This document shows, in pieces, positions 17,302 to 26,425 of a stretch of DNA of 64,000 nt. Position numbers and translations under genes: made by a program. How positions within the stretch are numbered: position 1 is the stretch's first letter; the number at the start of each line of letters is the position of its first letter. Location: assembly GCF_001421705.1 (NCBI RefSeq), contig NZ_LMKO01000001.1, forward strand, positions 150,567 to 214,566. Reading direction: 5' to 3'. The notes under the pieces are model-generated. The model had not been told where the DNA came from, made no database searches, and saw only the letters and a program-made list of their open reading frames with translations. The stretch comes from Xylophilus sp. Leaf220. GTDB taxonomy: Bacteria > Pseudomonadota > Gammaproteobacteria > Burkholderiales > Burkholderiaceae_C.

Positions 17302-19773
17302 ATGGACATGCGCGTAAAGAAGCAGAAGCTGGTGTTGGTCGGCAACGGAATGGCCGGCGTGCGCACGCTCGAAGAGCTGCTGAAGATCGACCCCGACCTC
17401 TACGAGATCACCGTCTTCGGCGCCGAGCCGCACCCCAACTACAACCGCATCCTGCTCTCCCCGGTACTGGCGGGCGAGCAGACGGTCGAGGAGATCGTGC
17501 TCAACCCGTGGTCGTGGTACGAAGAGAACGGCATCACGGTGCACGCCGGCCGCAAGGTCACCGAGATCGACCGGGTCAGGCGCGTGGTGCGGGCCGACGA
17601 CGGCACCGAGGCCCCGTACGACCGGCTGCTGCTCTGCACCGGCTCCAACCCGTTCATGCTGCCGGTGCCGGGCGCCCAGCTCGAGGGCGTGATCGCCTAC
17701 CGCGACATCGCCGACACCAACACGATGATCGAGACCGCCAAGACGCACAAGCATGCGGTGGTGATCGGCGGCGGCCTGCTGGGCCTAGAGGCTGCCAACG
17801 GCCTGATGCTGCGCGGCATGATCGTGGTGGTGGTGCACAACAGCGGCTGGCTGATGGAGCGCCAGCTCGACGACGTGGCCGGCAGCATGCTGCGCAAGTC
17901 GCTCGAAGACCGCGGCCTGCAGTTCCGCCTGAACGCCCACACCCAGGAGCTGGTGGGCGACAGCGAAGACGGCAAGGGCGGCCGGGTGAAGGCGATCCGC
18001 TTCAAGGACGGCTCCGAAGACCCGGCCGACCTGGTGGTGATGGCCGTCGGCATCCGCCCCAACACCGCGCTGGCCGAGAAGAGCCGGCTGCACTGCAACC
18101 GCGGCATCGTCGTCACCGACACGCTGCAGACGGTGACCGATGCGCGCATCTACGCGGTCGGCGAATGCGCCGCCCACCGCGGCATCGCCTACGGCCTGGT
18201 GGCGCCGCTGTTCGAGCAGGCCAAGGTCGCCGCCAACCACCTGGCCGAGATGGGCATCGGCCGCTACCTCGGATCGCTCACCTCCACCAAGCTGAAGGTG
18301 ACCGGCATCGACCTCTTCAGTGCCGGCGAATTCATGGGCGGCGAAGGCACCGAGGAGATCGTGATGAGCGACCCCTTCGGCGGCGTCTACAAGAAGCTGG
18401 TGATCAAGGACGACAAGCTGGTCGGCGCCTGCCTCTACGGCGACACGGTCGACGGCAGCTACTACTTCAAGCTGCTGCGCGAAGGCCGCAGCGTGAGCGA
18501 CATCCGCGACCGCCTGATGTTCGGCGAATCCAACCTGGGCGACACCGGCCACCAGGGCCAGAACAAGGCCGCCGCGATGGCCGATACCGACGAGGTCTGC
18601 GGCTGCAACGGCGTGACCAAGGGCGCCGTCTGCAAGGCGATCAAGGAGAAGGGCCTGTTCACCCTGGAGGACGTGCGCAAGCACACCAAGGCCAGCGCGT
18701 CCTGCGGCTCCTGCACCGGCCTGGTCGAGCAGATCATCATGTTCACCGCGGGCGGCGACTACTCGTCCACGCCCAAGAAGAAGGCCCTCTGCGGCTGCAC
18801 CGACCACAGCCACCAGGAAGTGCGCGACGCGATCCGCAAGGAGCACCTGACCAGCATGGCCGAGGTGCAGCGCACCCTCGGCTGGAAGACGCCCAACGGC
18901 TGCGCCACCTGCCGCCCGGCGCTCAACTACTACCTGATCAGCACCTTCCCGAAGGAGGCGAAGGACGATCCGCAGAGCCGCTTCATCAACGAACGCAGCC
19001 ACGCCAACATCCAGAAGGACGGCACCTATTCGGTCATTCCCCGCATGTGGGGCGGCACCACCACCGCGGCCGACCTGCGCCGCATCGCCGACGTGGCCGA
19101 CAAGTACGCGATCCCCACCGTCAAGGTCACCGGCGGCCAGCGCATCGACCTGCTGGGCGTCAAGAAGGAAGACCTGCAGGGCGTCTGGGCCGACCTGGGC
19201 ATGCCGAGCGGCCTGGCCTATGCCAAGGCGCTGCGCACGGTCAAGACCTGCGTCGGCAGCGAATGGTGCCGCTTCGGCACGCAGGACAGCACGCAGCTCG
19301 GCAAGGACCTGGAGCGTGCGCTGTGGGCGATGTATGCGCCGCACAAGGTCAAGCTGGCCGTCTCGGGCTGCCCTCGCAACTGCGCCGAATCGGGCATCAA
19401 AGACGTCGGCATCATCGGCGTCGATTCGGGCTGGGAGATGTACGTCGGCGGCAACGGCGGCATCAAGACCGAGGTGGCCCACTTCTTCGTGAAGGTCAAG
19501 ACCGCCGAGGAAGTGATGGAATTCGCCGGCGCCTTCCTTCAGCTCTACCGCGAAGAGGGCTGGTACCTGGAGCGCACGGTGCACTACATCGGCCGGGTGG
19601 GCCTGGACTACGTCAAGAAGAAGATCCTCGACGACGAGGCCAACCGCAAGGCGCTGTGGGAGCGGCTGCAGTTCTCGCTCGACGGCGCGCCCGACCCGTG
19701 GCTCGAATCGGCCAAGGCATCGGTCGACACCCGCCAGTTCACGCCGGTCATCCCGATCGCCGTGGCCGTCTGA
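17302..19773 (+). CDS. nirB: Assimilatory nitrite reductase, NADH-dependent large subunit
   Basis: 823 aa; reduces nitrite to ammonium in the cytoplasm with six electrons from NADH via FAD, iron-sulfur and siroheme. N-terminal FAD/NAD domain begins LVLVGNGMAGVRTLEELL; second dinucleotide fold AVVIGGGLLGLEAANGL. A BFD-like [2Fe-2S] region has CGCNGVTKGAVC and SASCGSCTGLV, with a second Cys-rich patch (KALCGCTDH; NGCATCRPALNYY). The siroheme/4Fe-4S half has TCVGSEWCRFG and SGCPRNCAESG. GGAGG lies 7 bases before the ATG. Leads an operon with nirD, nasA, ybiB and cobA, behind a sigma-54 promoter and attenuator. Confidence 0.97.
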   Translation: MDMRVKKQKLVLVGNGMAGVRTLEELLKIDPDLYEITVFGAEPHPNYNRILLSPVLAGEQTVEEIVLNPWSWYEENGITVHAGRKVTEIDRVRRVVRADDGTEAPYDRLLLCTGSNPFMLPVPGAQLEGVIAYRDIADTNTMIETAKTHKHAVVIGGGLLGLEAANGLMLRGMIVVVVHNSGWLMERQLDDVAGSMLRKSLEDRGLQFRLNAHTQELVGDSEDGKGGRVKAIRFKDGSEDPADLVVMAVGIRPNTALAEKSRLHCNRGIVVTDTLQTVTDARIYAVGECAAHRGIAYGLVAPLFEQAKVAANHLAEMGIGRYLGSLTSTKLKVTGIDLFSAGEFMGGEGTEEIVMSDPFGGVYKKLVIKDDKLVGACLYGDTVDGSYYFKLLREGRSVSDIRDRLMFGESNLGDTGHQGQNKAAAMADTDEVCGCNGVTKGAVCKAIKEKGLFTLEDVRKHTKASASCGSCTGLVEQIIMFTAGGDYSSTPKKKALCGCTDHSHQEVRDAIRKEHLTSMAEVQRTLGWKTPNGCATCRPALNYYLISTFPKEAKDDPQSRFINERSHANIQKDGTYSVIPRMWGGTTTAADLRRIADVADKYAIPTVKVTGGQRIDLLGVKKEDLQGVWADLGMPSGLAYAKALRTVKTCVGSEWCRFGTQDSTQLGKDLERALWAMYAPHKVKLAVSGCPRNCAESGIKDVGIIGVDSGWEMYVGGNGGIKTEVAHFFVKVKTAEEVMEFAGAFLQLYREEGWYLERTVHYIGRVGLDYVKKKILDDEANRKALWERLQFSLDGAPDPWLESAKASVDTRQFTPVIPIAVAV

Positions 19774-19810
19774 ACGCCGCACCGCACCGCACCGCACCAC
19801 AAGGAACCCC

Positions 19811-20242
19811 ATGAGCGAATGGAAACCCATCTGCCGCGTCGAGGACATCCCGGTCCTCGGCTCCCGCCGTGTCGCCCGCCCGGTGGGCGTCGACGTGGCC
19901 GTGTTCCGCAACGACCAGGACCAGGTCTTCGCACTGCTCGACCGCTGCCCGCACAAGGGCGGCCCGCTCAGCCAGGGCATCGTCTTCGGCACCAGCGTGG
20001 CCTGCCCGCTGCACAACTGGACCATCGGCATGGACGACGGCTGCGCCAAGGCGCCCGACGAGGGCTGCACCCCGCGCTTCGCCGTCCGCGTCGATGCCGG
20101 CGTGGTGCACCTGGATGCGGGCGAGCTGGCCACGCACGCCACCGACCTGCCGCGTCCCGTGGCCGGCCCGCGTGCGGTGGGCGCCCACGGCGCCAACGAC
20201 ACCGGCCATCCGCAGAACGACATGGCCGGCGCCGCTGCCTGA
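19811..20242 (+). CDS. nirD: Nitrite reductase small subunit, Rieske type
   Basis: 143 aa partner of NirB. Rieske ligands are present as CPHKGGPLSQG and CPLHNW (Cys-x-His and Cys-x-x-His), so it can bind a [2Fe-2S] cluster. The C-terminal 35 residues (from about ATDLPRPVAG) exceed the usual 105-110 aa NirD and look like an unstructured tail. AAGGAACCCC precedes the ATG. Lies 37 bases after nirB and 53 before nasA. Confidence 0.95.
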   Translation: MSEWKPICRVEDIPVLGSRRVARPVGVDVAVFRNDQDQVFALLDRCPHKGGPLSQGIVFGTSVACPLHNWTIGMDDGCAKAPDEGCTPRFAVRVDAGVVHLDAGELATHATDLPRPVAGPRAVGAHGANDTGHPQNDMAGAAA

Positions 20243-20295
20243 ACGCCTTGCCCCGCCCCGCCGTCCGCCCCCTCCCACCACCAGCGAAACAGCCC

Positions 20296-23136
20296 ATGCA
20301 GGAAACCAAGTCCACCTGCCCGTACTGCGGCGTCGGCTGTGGTGTGGTGATCGAATCGCACGACGGGCAGATCACCGGCGTGCGCGGCGACCCGGCGCAT
20401 CCGGCCAACTTCGGCCGGCTCTGCACCAAGGGCTCGACCCTGGCCCGCACCGCCACCGCCCAGGTCACCCTGCAGACCCGCCTGCTGCAGCCGATGCTGC
20501 GCGCCGCGCGCGGCGCCGCGCCGCAGGCCCTGCCGTGGGACACCGCGCTGGACCTGGCCGCCGACAGGTTCGCCGACACGATCCGCACCCACGGGCCGGA
20601 CGCGGTGGGCTTCTATCTCTCGGGCCAGTTGCTCACCGAGGACTACTACGTCTTCAACAAGCTGGCCAAGGGCCTGATCGGCACCAACAACGTCGACACC
20701 AACTCGCGCCTGTGCATGAGCAGCGCGGTGGCCGGCTACAAGCAGACCCTCGGCGCCGATGCGCCGCCGGTCTGCTACGACGACGTGAACCATGCCGACT
20801 GCCTGTTCATCACCGGCAGCAACACCGCCTGGGCGCACCCGATCCTCTACCGCCGGATCGAAGACGCGCGCGCCGCCAACCCGGCGATGAAGATCGTGGT
20901 GGTCGACCCGCGCCGCACCGACACCGCCGCCGCCGCCGACCTGCACCTGGCGATCCAGCCCGGCACCGACGTGATGCTCTACCACGGCATGCTGCACATC
21001 ATGCTGTGGGAGGGCTGGACCGATGCGGCCTACATCGCGGCGCGCACCACCGGCTTCGATGCGCTCAAGGCCCTGGTGCGCGACTGCACGCCCGACAACG
21101 TGGCGTTCCTCTGCGGCATCAGGAAGGAAGACCTGTTCCAGGCCGCGCGCCTCTTCGCCACCTCGGCCGCGACGCTCAGCCTCTACTGCATGGGCCAGAA
21201 CCAGTCGACCAGCGGCACCGCCAAGAACACCGCGCTGATCGGCCTGCACCTGGCCACCGCCCAGATCGGCCGCCCCGGCGCCGGGCCGTTCTCGCTCACC
21301 GGCCAGCCCAATGCGATGGGCGGGCGCGAGGTGGGCGGCCTGTCGAACCTGCTCTCGGCCCACCGCGACATGGCCAACCCGCAGCACCGCGCCGAAGTGG
21401 CCGCGCTGTGGGGCGTGGCCGACGTGCCCGCCACCCCGGGGCGGAGCGCGATCGACATGTTCCAGGCCGCGGCCGACGGCGAGATCCGCGCGCTGTGGAT
21501 CTCCTGCACCAACCCGGCGCAGTCGATGCCAGACCAGGCGATGGTGCGCCGCGCGCTCGAGCGCTGCGATTTCGTCGTGGTGCAGGAGGCGTTCGCCACC
21601 ACCGCCACCTGCGCCTTCGCCGACCTGCTGCTGCCCGCCACCACCTGGGGCGAAAAGGTGGGCACCGTGACCAACAGCGAGCGCCGCATCAGCCGGGTCC
21701 GCCCCGCCGTGCCCGCCCCCGGCGCCGCCCGCCACGACTGGGCCGCCGCCACCGATTTCGCACAGCGCCTGGCCGCACGGCTGCCGGCCCTGCCGCAGCA
21801 CCTGTTCCCCTATTCGCTCGACCCGTTCGCCGCCGACGCGTCGGCCGAGGCGATCTGGAACGAGCACCGCGAAACCACCCGCGGCCGCGACCTCGACATC
21901 ACCGGCCTCTCGTGGGCGATGCTCGATGCGCAGGGCCCGCAGCAGTGGCCGCTGCCCGAGGGCGGAGCGCCCAGGGCACGCCTCTACGAGGACGGCCGCT
22001 TCGCCACCCCCGACGGCCGCGCCCGCTTCGTCGCCGTGCCCTACCGGGCGGTGGCGGAGCCGCGCGACGCGCGCTACCCCTTCTCGCTCACCACCGGCCG
22101 GCTGCGCGACCAGTGGCACGGCATGAGCCGCACCGGCACGCTGGGCCGGCTGTTCGGCCACGTGGCCGAACCGGCGGTGCAGCTGCACCCGTCGGACATG
22201 GCGCGCCGCAAGCTCGCGGCGGGCGACCTGGTCCAGCTCACCTCGCGCCGCGGCTCCATCGTGGTGCCGGTGCAGCCGTCGGAAGACGTGGGCATGACCC
22301 AGGCCTTCATGGCGATGCACTGGGGCGAGGAATTCCTGTCGGGCCAGTCCTCCATCGGCCAGCGGCTGGCGGGCGTCAACGCGCTCACCCTGCCCGCCTA
22401 CTGCCCCGATTCCAAGCAGCCCGAGCTGAAGCACACCGCGGTGAAGGTGCTGAAGGCCGAGCTGCCCTGGACGCTGCTCGGCATGGCCTGGCTGCCCGAG
22501 GGCGAGGCGCTCGCCGCCCGCGACGCGCTGCGCACGCTGATGGCGCAGTTCCCCTTCGCCACCTGCGTGCCGTTCTCCAACAACGCGCCGCTGGCCGCGC
22601 CCGAGCAGGAGCGCTTCGGCGTGCTGTTCCGAGCCGCGGCCTACGAGGCGCCGCCCGAAGCCCTGGTCGCGCAGGTCGAACAACTGCTGGGCCTGGGCAC
22701 GCCGGACGCGCTGCGCTACGCCGACCGCCGCCGCGGCCAGCGCCGGGCGATACGCCTGCGCCGCGAGGGTGCCGATGCCTTCATCGACGGCTTCGTCCTG
22801 GCGGGCGACACCCGGGCCGAATCGTGGCTGCGCACCCTGCTGCAGGACGAGCTGCCGGCCCAGGCCTACGGCCGGCTGCTGCTGGTGCCGGGCGCCACCG
22901 CGCCGGTGGCGGTGGCGTCGCGCGGCCGGCAGGTCTGCACCTGCTTCAACGTCACCGAGCCGGCGATCGCGGGCTTCCTGGCCGGCTGCGCCGGCACCGA
23001 GGACGCGCGCCTCGCGACGCTGCAGGGCGCGCTCCGATGCGGCACCAACTGCGGATCGTGCATTCCCGAGCTGCGGCGCATCGTGCGGGCCACGCCGGCC
23101 GCCGCGGCGGAGCCGGCAATCACCGTGGGCGCATGA
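20296..23136 (+). CDS. nasA: Assimilatory nitrate reductase catalytic subunit
   Basis: 946 aa, cytoplasmic molybdenum bis-MGD enzyme reducing nitrate to nitrite. The first residues carry the 4Fe-4S motif (CPYCGVGCGV, fourth Cys in GRLCTKGS). The molybdopterin oxidoreductase core includes YLSGQLLTEDYYVFNKLAKG, NVDTNSRLCMSSAV and TGQPNAMGGREVGGLSNLL. A C-terminal BFD-like [2Fe-2S] segment (VCTCFNVTEPAIAGFL, then CGTNCGSCIPEL) can take electrons, as in Klebsiella NasA. No separate electron-transfer subunit is visible in the operon, so an external flavoprotein or ferredoxin, or the NirB diaphorase, must donate. Identity as nitrate rather than formate enzyme rests on context and cofactor layout. 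Confidence 0.95.
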   Translation: MQETKSTCPYCGVGCGVVIESHDGQITGVRGDPAHPANFGRLCTKGSTLARTATAQVTLQTRLLQPMLRAARGAAPQALPWDTALDLAADRFADTIRTHGPDAVGFYLSGQLLTEDYYVFNKLAKGLIGTNNVDTNSRLCMSSAVAGYKQTLGADAPPVCYDDVNHADCLFITGSNTAWAHPILYRRIEDARAANPAMKIVVVDPRRTDTAAAADLHLAIQPGTDVMLYHGMLHIMLWEGWTDAAYIAARTTGFDALKALVRDCTPDNVAFLCGIRKEDLFQAARLFATSAATLSLYCMGQNQSTSGTAKNTALIGLHLATAQIGRPGAGPFSLTGQPNAMGGREVGGLSNLLSAHRDMANPQHRAEVAALWGVADVPATPGRSAIDMFQAAADGEIRALWISCTNPAQSMPDQAMVRRALERCDFVVVQEAFATTATCAFADLLLPATTWGEKVGTVTNSERRISRVRPAVPAPGAARHDWAAATDFAQRLAARLPALPQHLFPYSLDPFAADASAEAIWNEHRETTRGRDLDITGLSWAMLDAQGPQQWPLPEGGAPRARLYEDGRFATPDGRARFVAVPYRAVAEPRDARYPFSLTTGRLRDQWHGMSRTGTLGRLFGHVAEPAVQLHPSDMARRKLAAGDLVQLTSRRGSIVVPVQPSEDVGMTQAFMAMHWGEEFLSGQSSIGQRLAGVNALTLPAYCPDSKQPELKHTAVKVLKAELPWTLLGMAWLPEGEALAARDALRTLMAQFPFATCVPFSNNAPLAAPEQERFGVLFRAAAYEAPPEALVAQVEQLLGLGTPDALRYADRRRGQRRAIRLRREGADAFIDGFVLAGDTRAESWLRTLLQDELPAQAYGRLLLVPGATAPVAVASRGRQVCTCFNVTEPAIAGFLAGCAGTEDARLATLQGALRCGTNCGSCIPELRRIVRATPAAAAEPAITVGA

Positions 23137-23168
23137 CGACCCTGGCGTCATTCGGCATATAGCCGAAA

Positions 23169-23203
23169 GTGGGAACCGATCTTCGACAATCGGCGGTTCC
23201 CAC
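23169..23203 (+). other. Strong hairpin between nasA and ybiB
   Basis: GTGGGAACCG (23169-23178) and CGGTTCCCAC (23194-23203) form a perfect 10-bp stem followed by CTTTCCC. Position in the 96-base gap suggests a partial terminator or mRNA-stability element that lowers ybiB-cobA expression relative to nirBD-nasA. Confidence 0.55.
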
Positions 23204-23232
23204 CTTTCCCACGAACGAGACATACGAGCCGC

Positions 23233-24198
23233 ATGGGCATCAGCCAGTACATCAAGGAAATCGGCCGCGGCGCCCGGGGCGCCAAGCCGCTCGACCGCGC
23301 CCAGGCGGCGGACCTCTTCGGCCAGGTGCTCGACGGCAGCGTGACCGACCTGGAGATCGGCGCCTTCTGCCTCGCGATGCGGATCAAGGGCGAGACGCCC
23401 GAGGAGATGGCCGGCTTCCTCGACGCCACCGCCGCCCGCACCGCCCGGGTGCCCGCTTCGCAGCGGCCGGTGGTCGTGCTGCCCAGCTACAACGGCGCAC
23501 GCCGCCTGCCCGTGTTGACACCGCTGCTGGCGCTGCTCGTGGCCCGCGAAGGCCTGCCGGTGCTGGTGCACGGCGCGGCGACGGAATCGAGCCGGGTTCT
23601 GGCATCCGATGTACTCGAAGCCGTTGGTGTGCGACGACTTACAGCTATCGATTCCATAGCAGACGGCACGGTGGCCTTCGCGCCGACCGAACTGCTCTGC
23701 CCCGGCCTGAAACGCCTGCTGGACGTGCGCCGGGTGATCGGCCTGCGCAACCCGGCGCACAGCGTCGTCAAGCTGATGAACCCGTGCGACGGCCCGGCCG
23801 TGCTCGTGGCCAGCTACACCCACCTGCCGTACGCGGAATCGATGGGCGCGGTGTTCGAGCTGACAGGCGCCACCGCGATGCTGTCGCGCGGCATGGAGGG
23901 CGAGGTGGTCGCCGACCCGCGCCGCACCCCCGAGATGACCGGCTTCGTGCACGGCGCCCGGATGGAGCTGCAGGCCCAGCAGCCGGGCACCCTGCCCACG
24001 GTGCCTGGCCTGCCCGACGAGATCGACGTGCGGACCACCGCCGACTACACCCGCGCCGTGCTCGGCGGCGCGCTGCCGGTACCGGGTCCCATCGCCCGCC
24101 AGGTGGAATACATCTTGCGTATCGCGACCCAGGAGACAGCGACGCGCGAGGCCTTCGCCCCGGCCGCACGACAACCGAATCAGGAGCCCCGCCCATGA
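23233..24198 (+). CDS. ybiB: YbiB/TrpD2 family DNA-binding protein
   Basis: 321 aa. Related in fold to anthranilate phosphoribosyltransferase (TrpD), but of the TrpD2 group that binds nucleic acid and lacks catalysis. N-terminal helical domain (ISQYIKEIGRGARGAKPLDR, EIGAFCLAMRIKGETPEEM) and alpha/beta core (VVVLPSYNGARRLPVLTPLLA, GLRNPAHSVVKLMNP). E. coli YbiB is LexA-controlled; here it is embedded in the nitrate operon, overlapping cobA by ATGA. A dispersed repeat copy (23644-23660) encodes part of its middle. Role in nitrate use is unknown. Confidence 0.88.
   Translation: MGISQYIKEIGRGARGAKPLDRAQAADLFGQVLDGSVTDLEIGAFCLAMRIKGETPEEMAGFLDATAARTARVPASQRPVVVLPSYNGARRLPVLTPLLALLVAREGLPVLVHGAATESSRVLASDVLEAVGVRRLTAIDSIADGTVAFAPTELLCPGLKRLLDVRRVIGLRNPAHSVVKLMNPCDGPAVLVASYTHLPYAESMGAVFELTGATAMLSRGMEGEVVADPRRTPEMTGFVHGARMELQAQQPGTLPTVPGLPDEIDVRTTADYTRAVLGGALPVPGPIARQVEYILRIATQETATREAFAPAARQPNQEPRP
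23644..23660 (+). repeat. Dispersed GCTAT-N7-ATAGC repeat, copy inside ybiB
   Basis: GCTATCGATTCCATAGC, perfect outer arms GCTAT/ATAGC. In frame it encodes the segment around AIDSIAD of YbiB, so the reading frame tolerates it. Confidence 0.65.
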
Positions 24199-24995
24199 CG
24201 ATGCAAGACCCCCTCGCCCCCCTCCCCCACGGCAGCTGCACCCTGGTGGGCGCCGGCCCGGGCGACCCGGACCTGCTGACGGTCAAGGCGGTCAAGGCGA
24301 TCCGTGCGGCCACCGTGCTGCTGGTCGACGACCTAGTGGCCGACGCGATCGTGGCGCTGGCCTCGCCCACCGCACGCGTCGTCTACGTCGGCAAGCGCGG
24401 CGGCTGCAAGAGCACGCCGCAGGCCTTCATCGAGAAGCTGATGCTGATGGCGGTGCGCGACGGCGAGCGGGTGGTGCGGCTGAAGGGCGGCGACCCGTTC
24501 ATCTTCGGCCGCGGCGGCGAGGAGGTGGAGCATCTGCGGGCCGCCGGCGTGCAGGTGGAGGTGGTCAACGGCATCACCTCGGGCCTGGCCGCGATGACCG
24601 CGATCGGCGTGCCGCTGACCCACCGCGAGCATGCCCACGGCGTGGTCTTCGTCACCGGCCATGCCAAGCCCGGAGACTCCGGCACCGACTGGCGGGCGCT
24701 GGCCGCCACCGCGCATGCGGCCCGGCTCACGCTGGTGATCTACATGGGCGTGTCGGGCGCGGCCCGCATCCAGGACGAGCTGCTGTCGGGCCTGCCGGCC
24801 GGCACGCCGGTGGCCGTCATCCAGAACGCGACCCTGCCGACGCAGCGGCATGCGGTCACCACGCTCGGCGCGCTGCAGTCCACGATCGTGGCCGAAGGGC
24901 TGGGCAGCCCGTCGGTGATCGTGGTCGGCGATGTGCTGGTCGGACTGGCCGCGGCCCGGAACCAGCCGGCGCCGGGAGACCTGCGCGCCGCCTGA
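24195..24995 (+). CDS. cobA: Uroporphyrinogen-III C-methyltransferase
   Basis: 266 aa SAM-dependent methylase making precorrin-2, the precursor of siroheme needed by NirB. Motifs: LVGAGPGDPDLLTVKAVKAI, VYVGKRGG, VVRLKGGDPFIFGRGGEEVEHL and GITSGLAAMTAIGVPLTHR, all SUMT signatures. No CysG-type dehydrogenase/chelatase domain is fused. Last gene of the nirBD-nasA-ybiB unit, overlapping ybiB by ATGA. The symbol nirE or sumT would also fit. Co-expression with nirB matches cofactor supply to enzyme demand. Confidence 0.95.
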   Translation: MTMQDPLAPLPHGSCTLVGAGPGDPDLLTVKAVKAIRAATVLLVDDLVADAIVALASPTARVVYVGKRGGCKSTPQAFIEKLMLMAVRDGERVVRLKGGDPFIFGRGGEEVEHLRAAGVQVEVVNGITSGLAAMTAIGVPLTHREHAHGVVFVTGHAKPGDSGTDWRALAATAHAARLTLVIYMGVSGAARIQDELLSGLPAGTPVAVIQNATLPTQRHAVTTLGALQSTIVAEGLGSPSVIVVGDVLVGLAAARNQPAPGDLRAA

Positions 24996-25037
24996 ACACC
25001 CGCCCCGCGCCACTTCGCCCGAGCGGACGCGGCAGGA

Positions 25038-25568
25038 TCAGCGGCGGTGGCCGCGGCTCACCGCCTGCGAGATGTGCTGCGCGGCCTTTTCCATCGCCTG
25101 CAGTTGCCGGTCTCCCAGCGACGCGTTCGCGGCGAAGCTGTAGGTGCACAGCGTGCCGTAGTTCCTGCGGCCGTCCAGCACGATCGGCGTGGTGATGAAA
25201 GCGCCGATCTTGGCCGGCGGCGGCGGCGCGTCGCGCAGCGCAGGCTCGGTGCGGGTGTCGGGCACCAGGCGCGGCAGCCGGCCTTCGACCACGTGGTGGC
25301 ACCAGGTCTGCTCCAGCTCACGCACTTCGCCGGGCACGTGGGTCTGCTCGTGCGCCGGGTTCGCCACCTGCCGGATGACGTGCTTGTCGCCGTCGAACTC
25401 CGCGACGAAGACCACGTCCATGCCCAGCCGCTCGCGCAGCACCTGCAGCACCTGGGTGACCGACGCGTCGACCATCGCATCGGACTGTTCGGTGGTCGCC
25501 AGCAGCATCTCGCTGACGGTCACCTCGAGCTGGTCCATGTCTTCGGATTCGAATACGTTGCGCTTCAT
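25038..25568 (-). CDS. Stand-alone GAF-domain protein
   Basis: 176 aa. An N-terminal helix (SEMLLATTEQSDAMVDASVTQ) and one GAF domain: LGMDVVFVAEFDGDKHVIRQV, VVEGRLPRLVPDTRTEP, FITTPIVLDGRRNYGTLCTYS. No output domain is present, so it probably acts by binding a partner. It shares the pattern MDVxFVAEFxGxKxVxR and YGTLC with the GAF half of the GAF-EAL protein at 36325, suggesting paralogy. Convergent with cobA and divergent from the PilJ-like gene. Confidence 0.82.
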   Translation of the reverse strand: MKRNVFESEDMDQLEVTVSEMLLATTEQSDAMVDASVTQVLQVLRERLGMDVVFVAEFDGDKHVIRQVANPAHEQTHVPGEVRELEQTWCHHVVEGRLPRLVPDTRTEPALRDAPPPPAKIGAFITTPIVLDGRRNYGTLCTYSFAANASLGDRQLQAMEKAAQHISQAVSRGHRR

Positions 25569-25667
25569 GTCGGAGGCCTCCGGACGGCGATGGTAACGCC
25601 GGCCAGTACGGGCGCCGTGGCCCGGCGCTTGCTAGACGGTACCCGTCACCGCTTCCAAGGAACCACC

Positions 25668-26351
25668 ATGTCGGCACGGCCCCTCTCGACCTTCGCACCT
25701 GCGCCGCCGGCACCCGCCACCCCGCGCCAGGACGCCGGCATGTCCACCGTCAACCTGGCCGCACGGCAGCGGATGCTGTCGCAGCGCCTGCTGCTGCAGA
25801 CGGTGCTGGCGGCGCAGGGCAGCGCGTCGCAACTGGCCGCGGCACGCGCCAGCCTCGCGCTGTTCGCCGACAGCCAGGCGCGGCTGGAGGGCACGCACCG
25901 GCAACTCGATGCCACCAGCGCCGCTGCCGTGCGCGACCTCTATGGCGGCACGGGCGGCGTCGGCCCGGCGGTGGCCGCCTTCGTGCGGCAGGCCGGCGAG
26001 GCACTGGACGCGATCGCCGCAAACAGCGCCCGCATGGCCGAGGCGGTGGCGGCATTGGCGGAGCGGGGCGATGCGACGCTCGATGCCCTCAACCGCGCCA
26101 CCTCGACCTTCGACCGGATCGCCTCGGCGCAGGCCGAATCCACCACCCGCGAGCTGGGCGACATCGTCGGCTCGATCCAGCGGGTGGCGCGCGAAGCCAA
26201 GGTGGTCGCGTTCAACGCGCAGGTGATGGCGGCCCGCGCGGGCCAGCACGGCCGGGAGTTCGCAGTCGTGGCACAGGTGCTGTCGGGCATCACCCAGCAG
26301 GTGGACGGACTGTCGCTGCGCGCGGCCACGCTCATCGGCGCTCGGGCTTAG
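25668..26351 (+). CDS. Soluble PilJ-like / methyl-accepting chemotaxis-like protein
   Basis: 227 aa without membrane segments. It begins with a type IV pili chemotaxis transducer motif (STVNLAARQRMLSQRLLLQTVL), an element also found in nitrate-sensing domains. A helical middle follows, then a short signalling helix hairpin with VAREAKVVAFNAQVMAARAGQHGREFAVVAQ, the MCP tip region. Much of the usual MCP coiled coil and the methylation helices are absent, so it is a minimal receptor. ATG 25668 follows AAGGAACC. Neighbouring GAF gene is divergent. A cytoplasmic signalling role is likely; the stimulus is unknown. Confidence 0.75.
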   Translation: MSARPLSTFAPAPPAPATPRQDAGMSTVNLAARQRMLSQRLLLQTVLAAQGSASQLAAARASLALFADSQARLEGTHRQLDATSAAAVRDLYGGTGGVGPAVAAFVRQAGEALDAIAANSARMAEAVAALAERGDATLDALNRATSTFDRIASAQAESTTRELGDIVGSIQRVAREAKVVAFNAQVMAARAGQHGREFAVVAQVLSGITQQVDGLSLRAATLIGARA

Positions 26352-26425
26352 CGCAGGAGCAAGCGCCATCGTCTGCCGCGCGCGCCCTGTCGGCTTGCTA
26401 GAGTTCCGGCCCGCGTACGACCGGA

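Noticed and set aside
17785..24174. Very long open frame of over 2100 codons on the minus strand
   Set aside because: It lies opposite nirB, nirD, nasA and ybiB. GC-rich codon bias keeps the opposite frame open; the protein is Gly/Ala/Arg/His low-complexity and has no start context.
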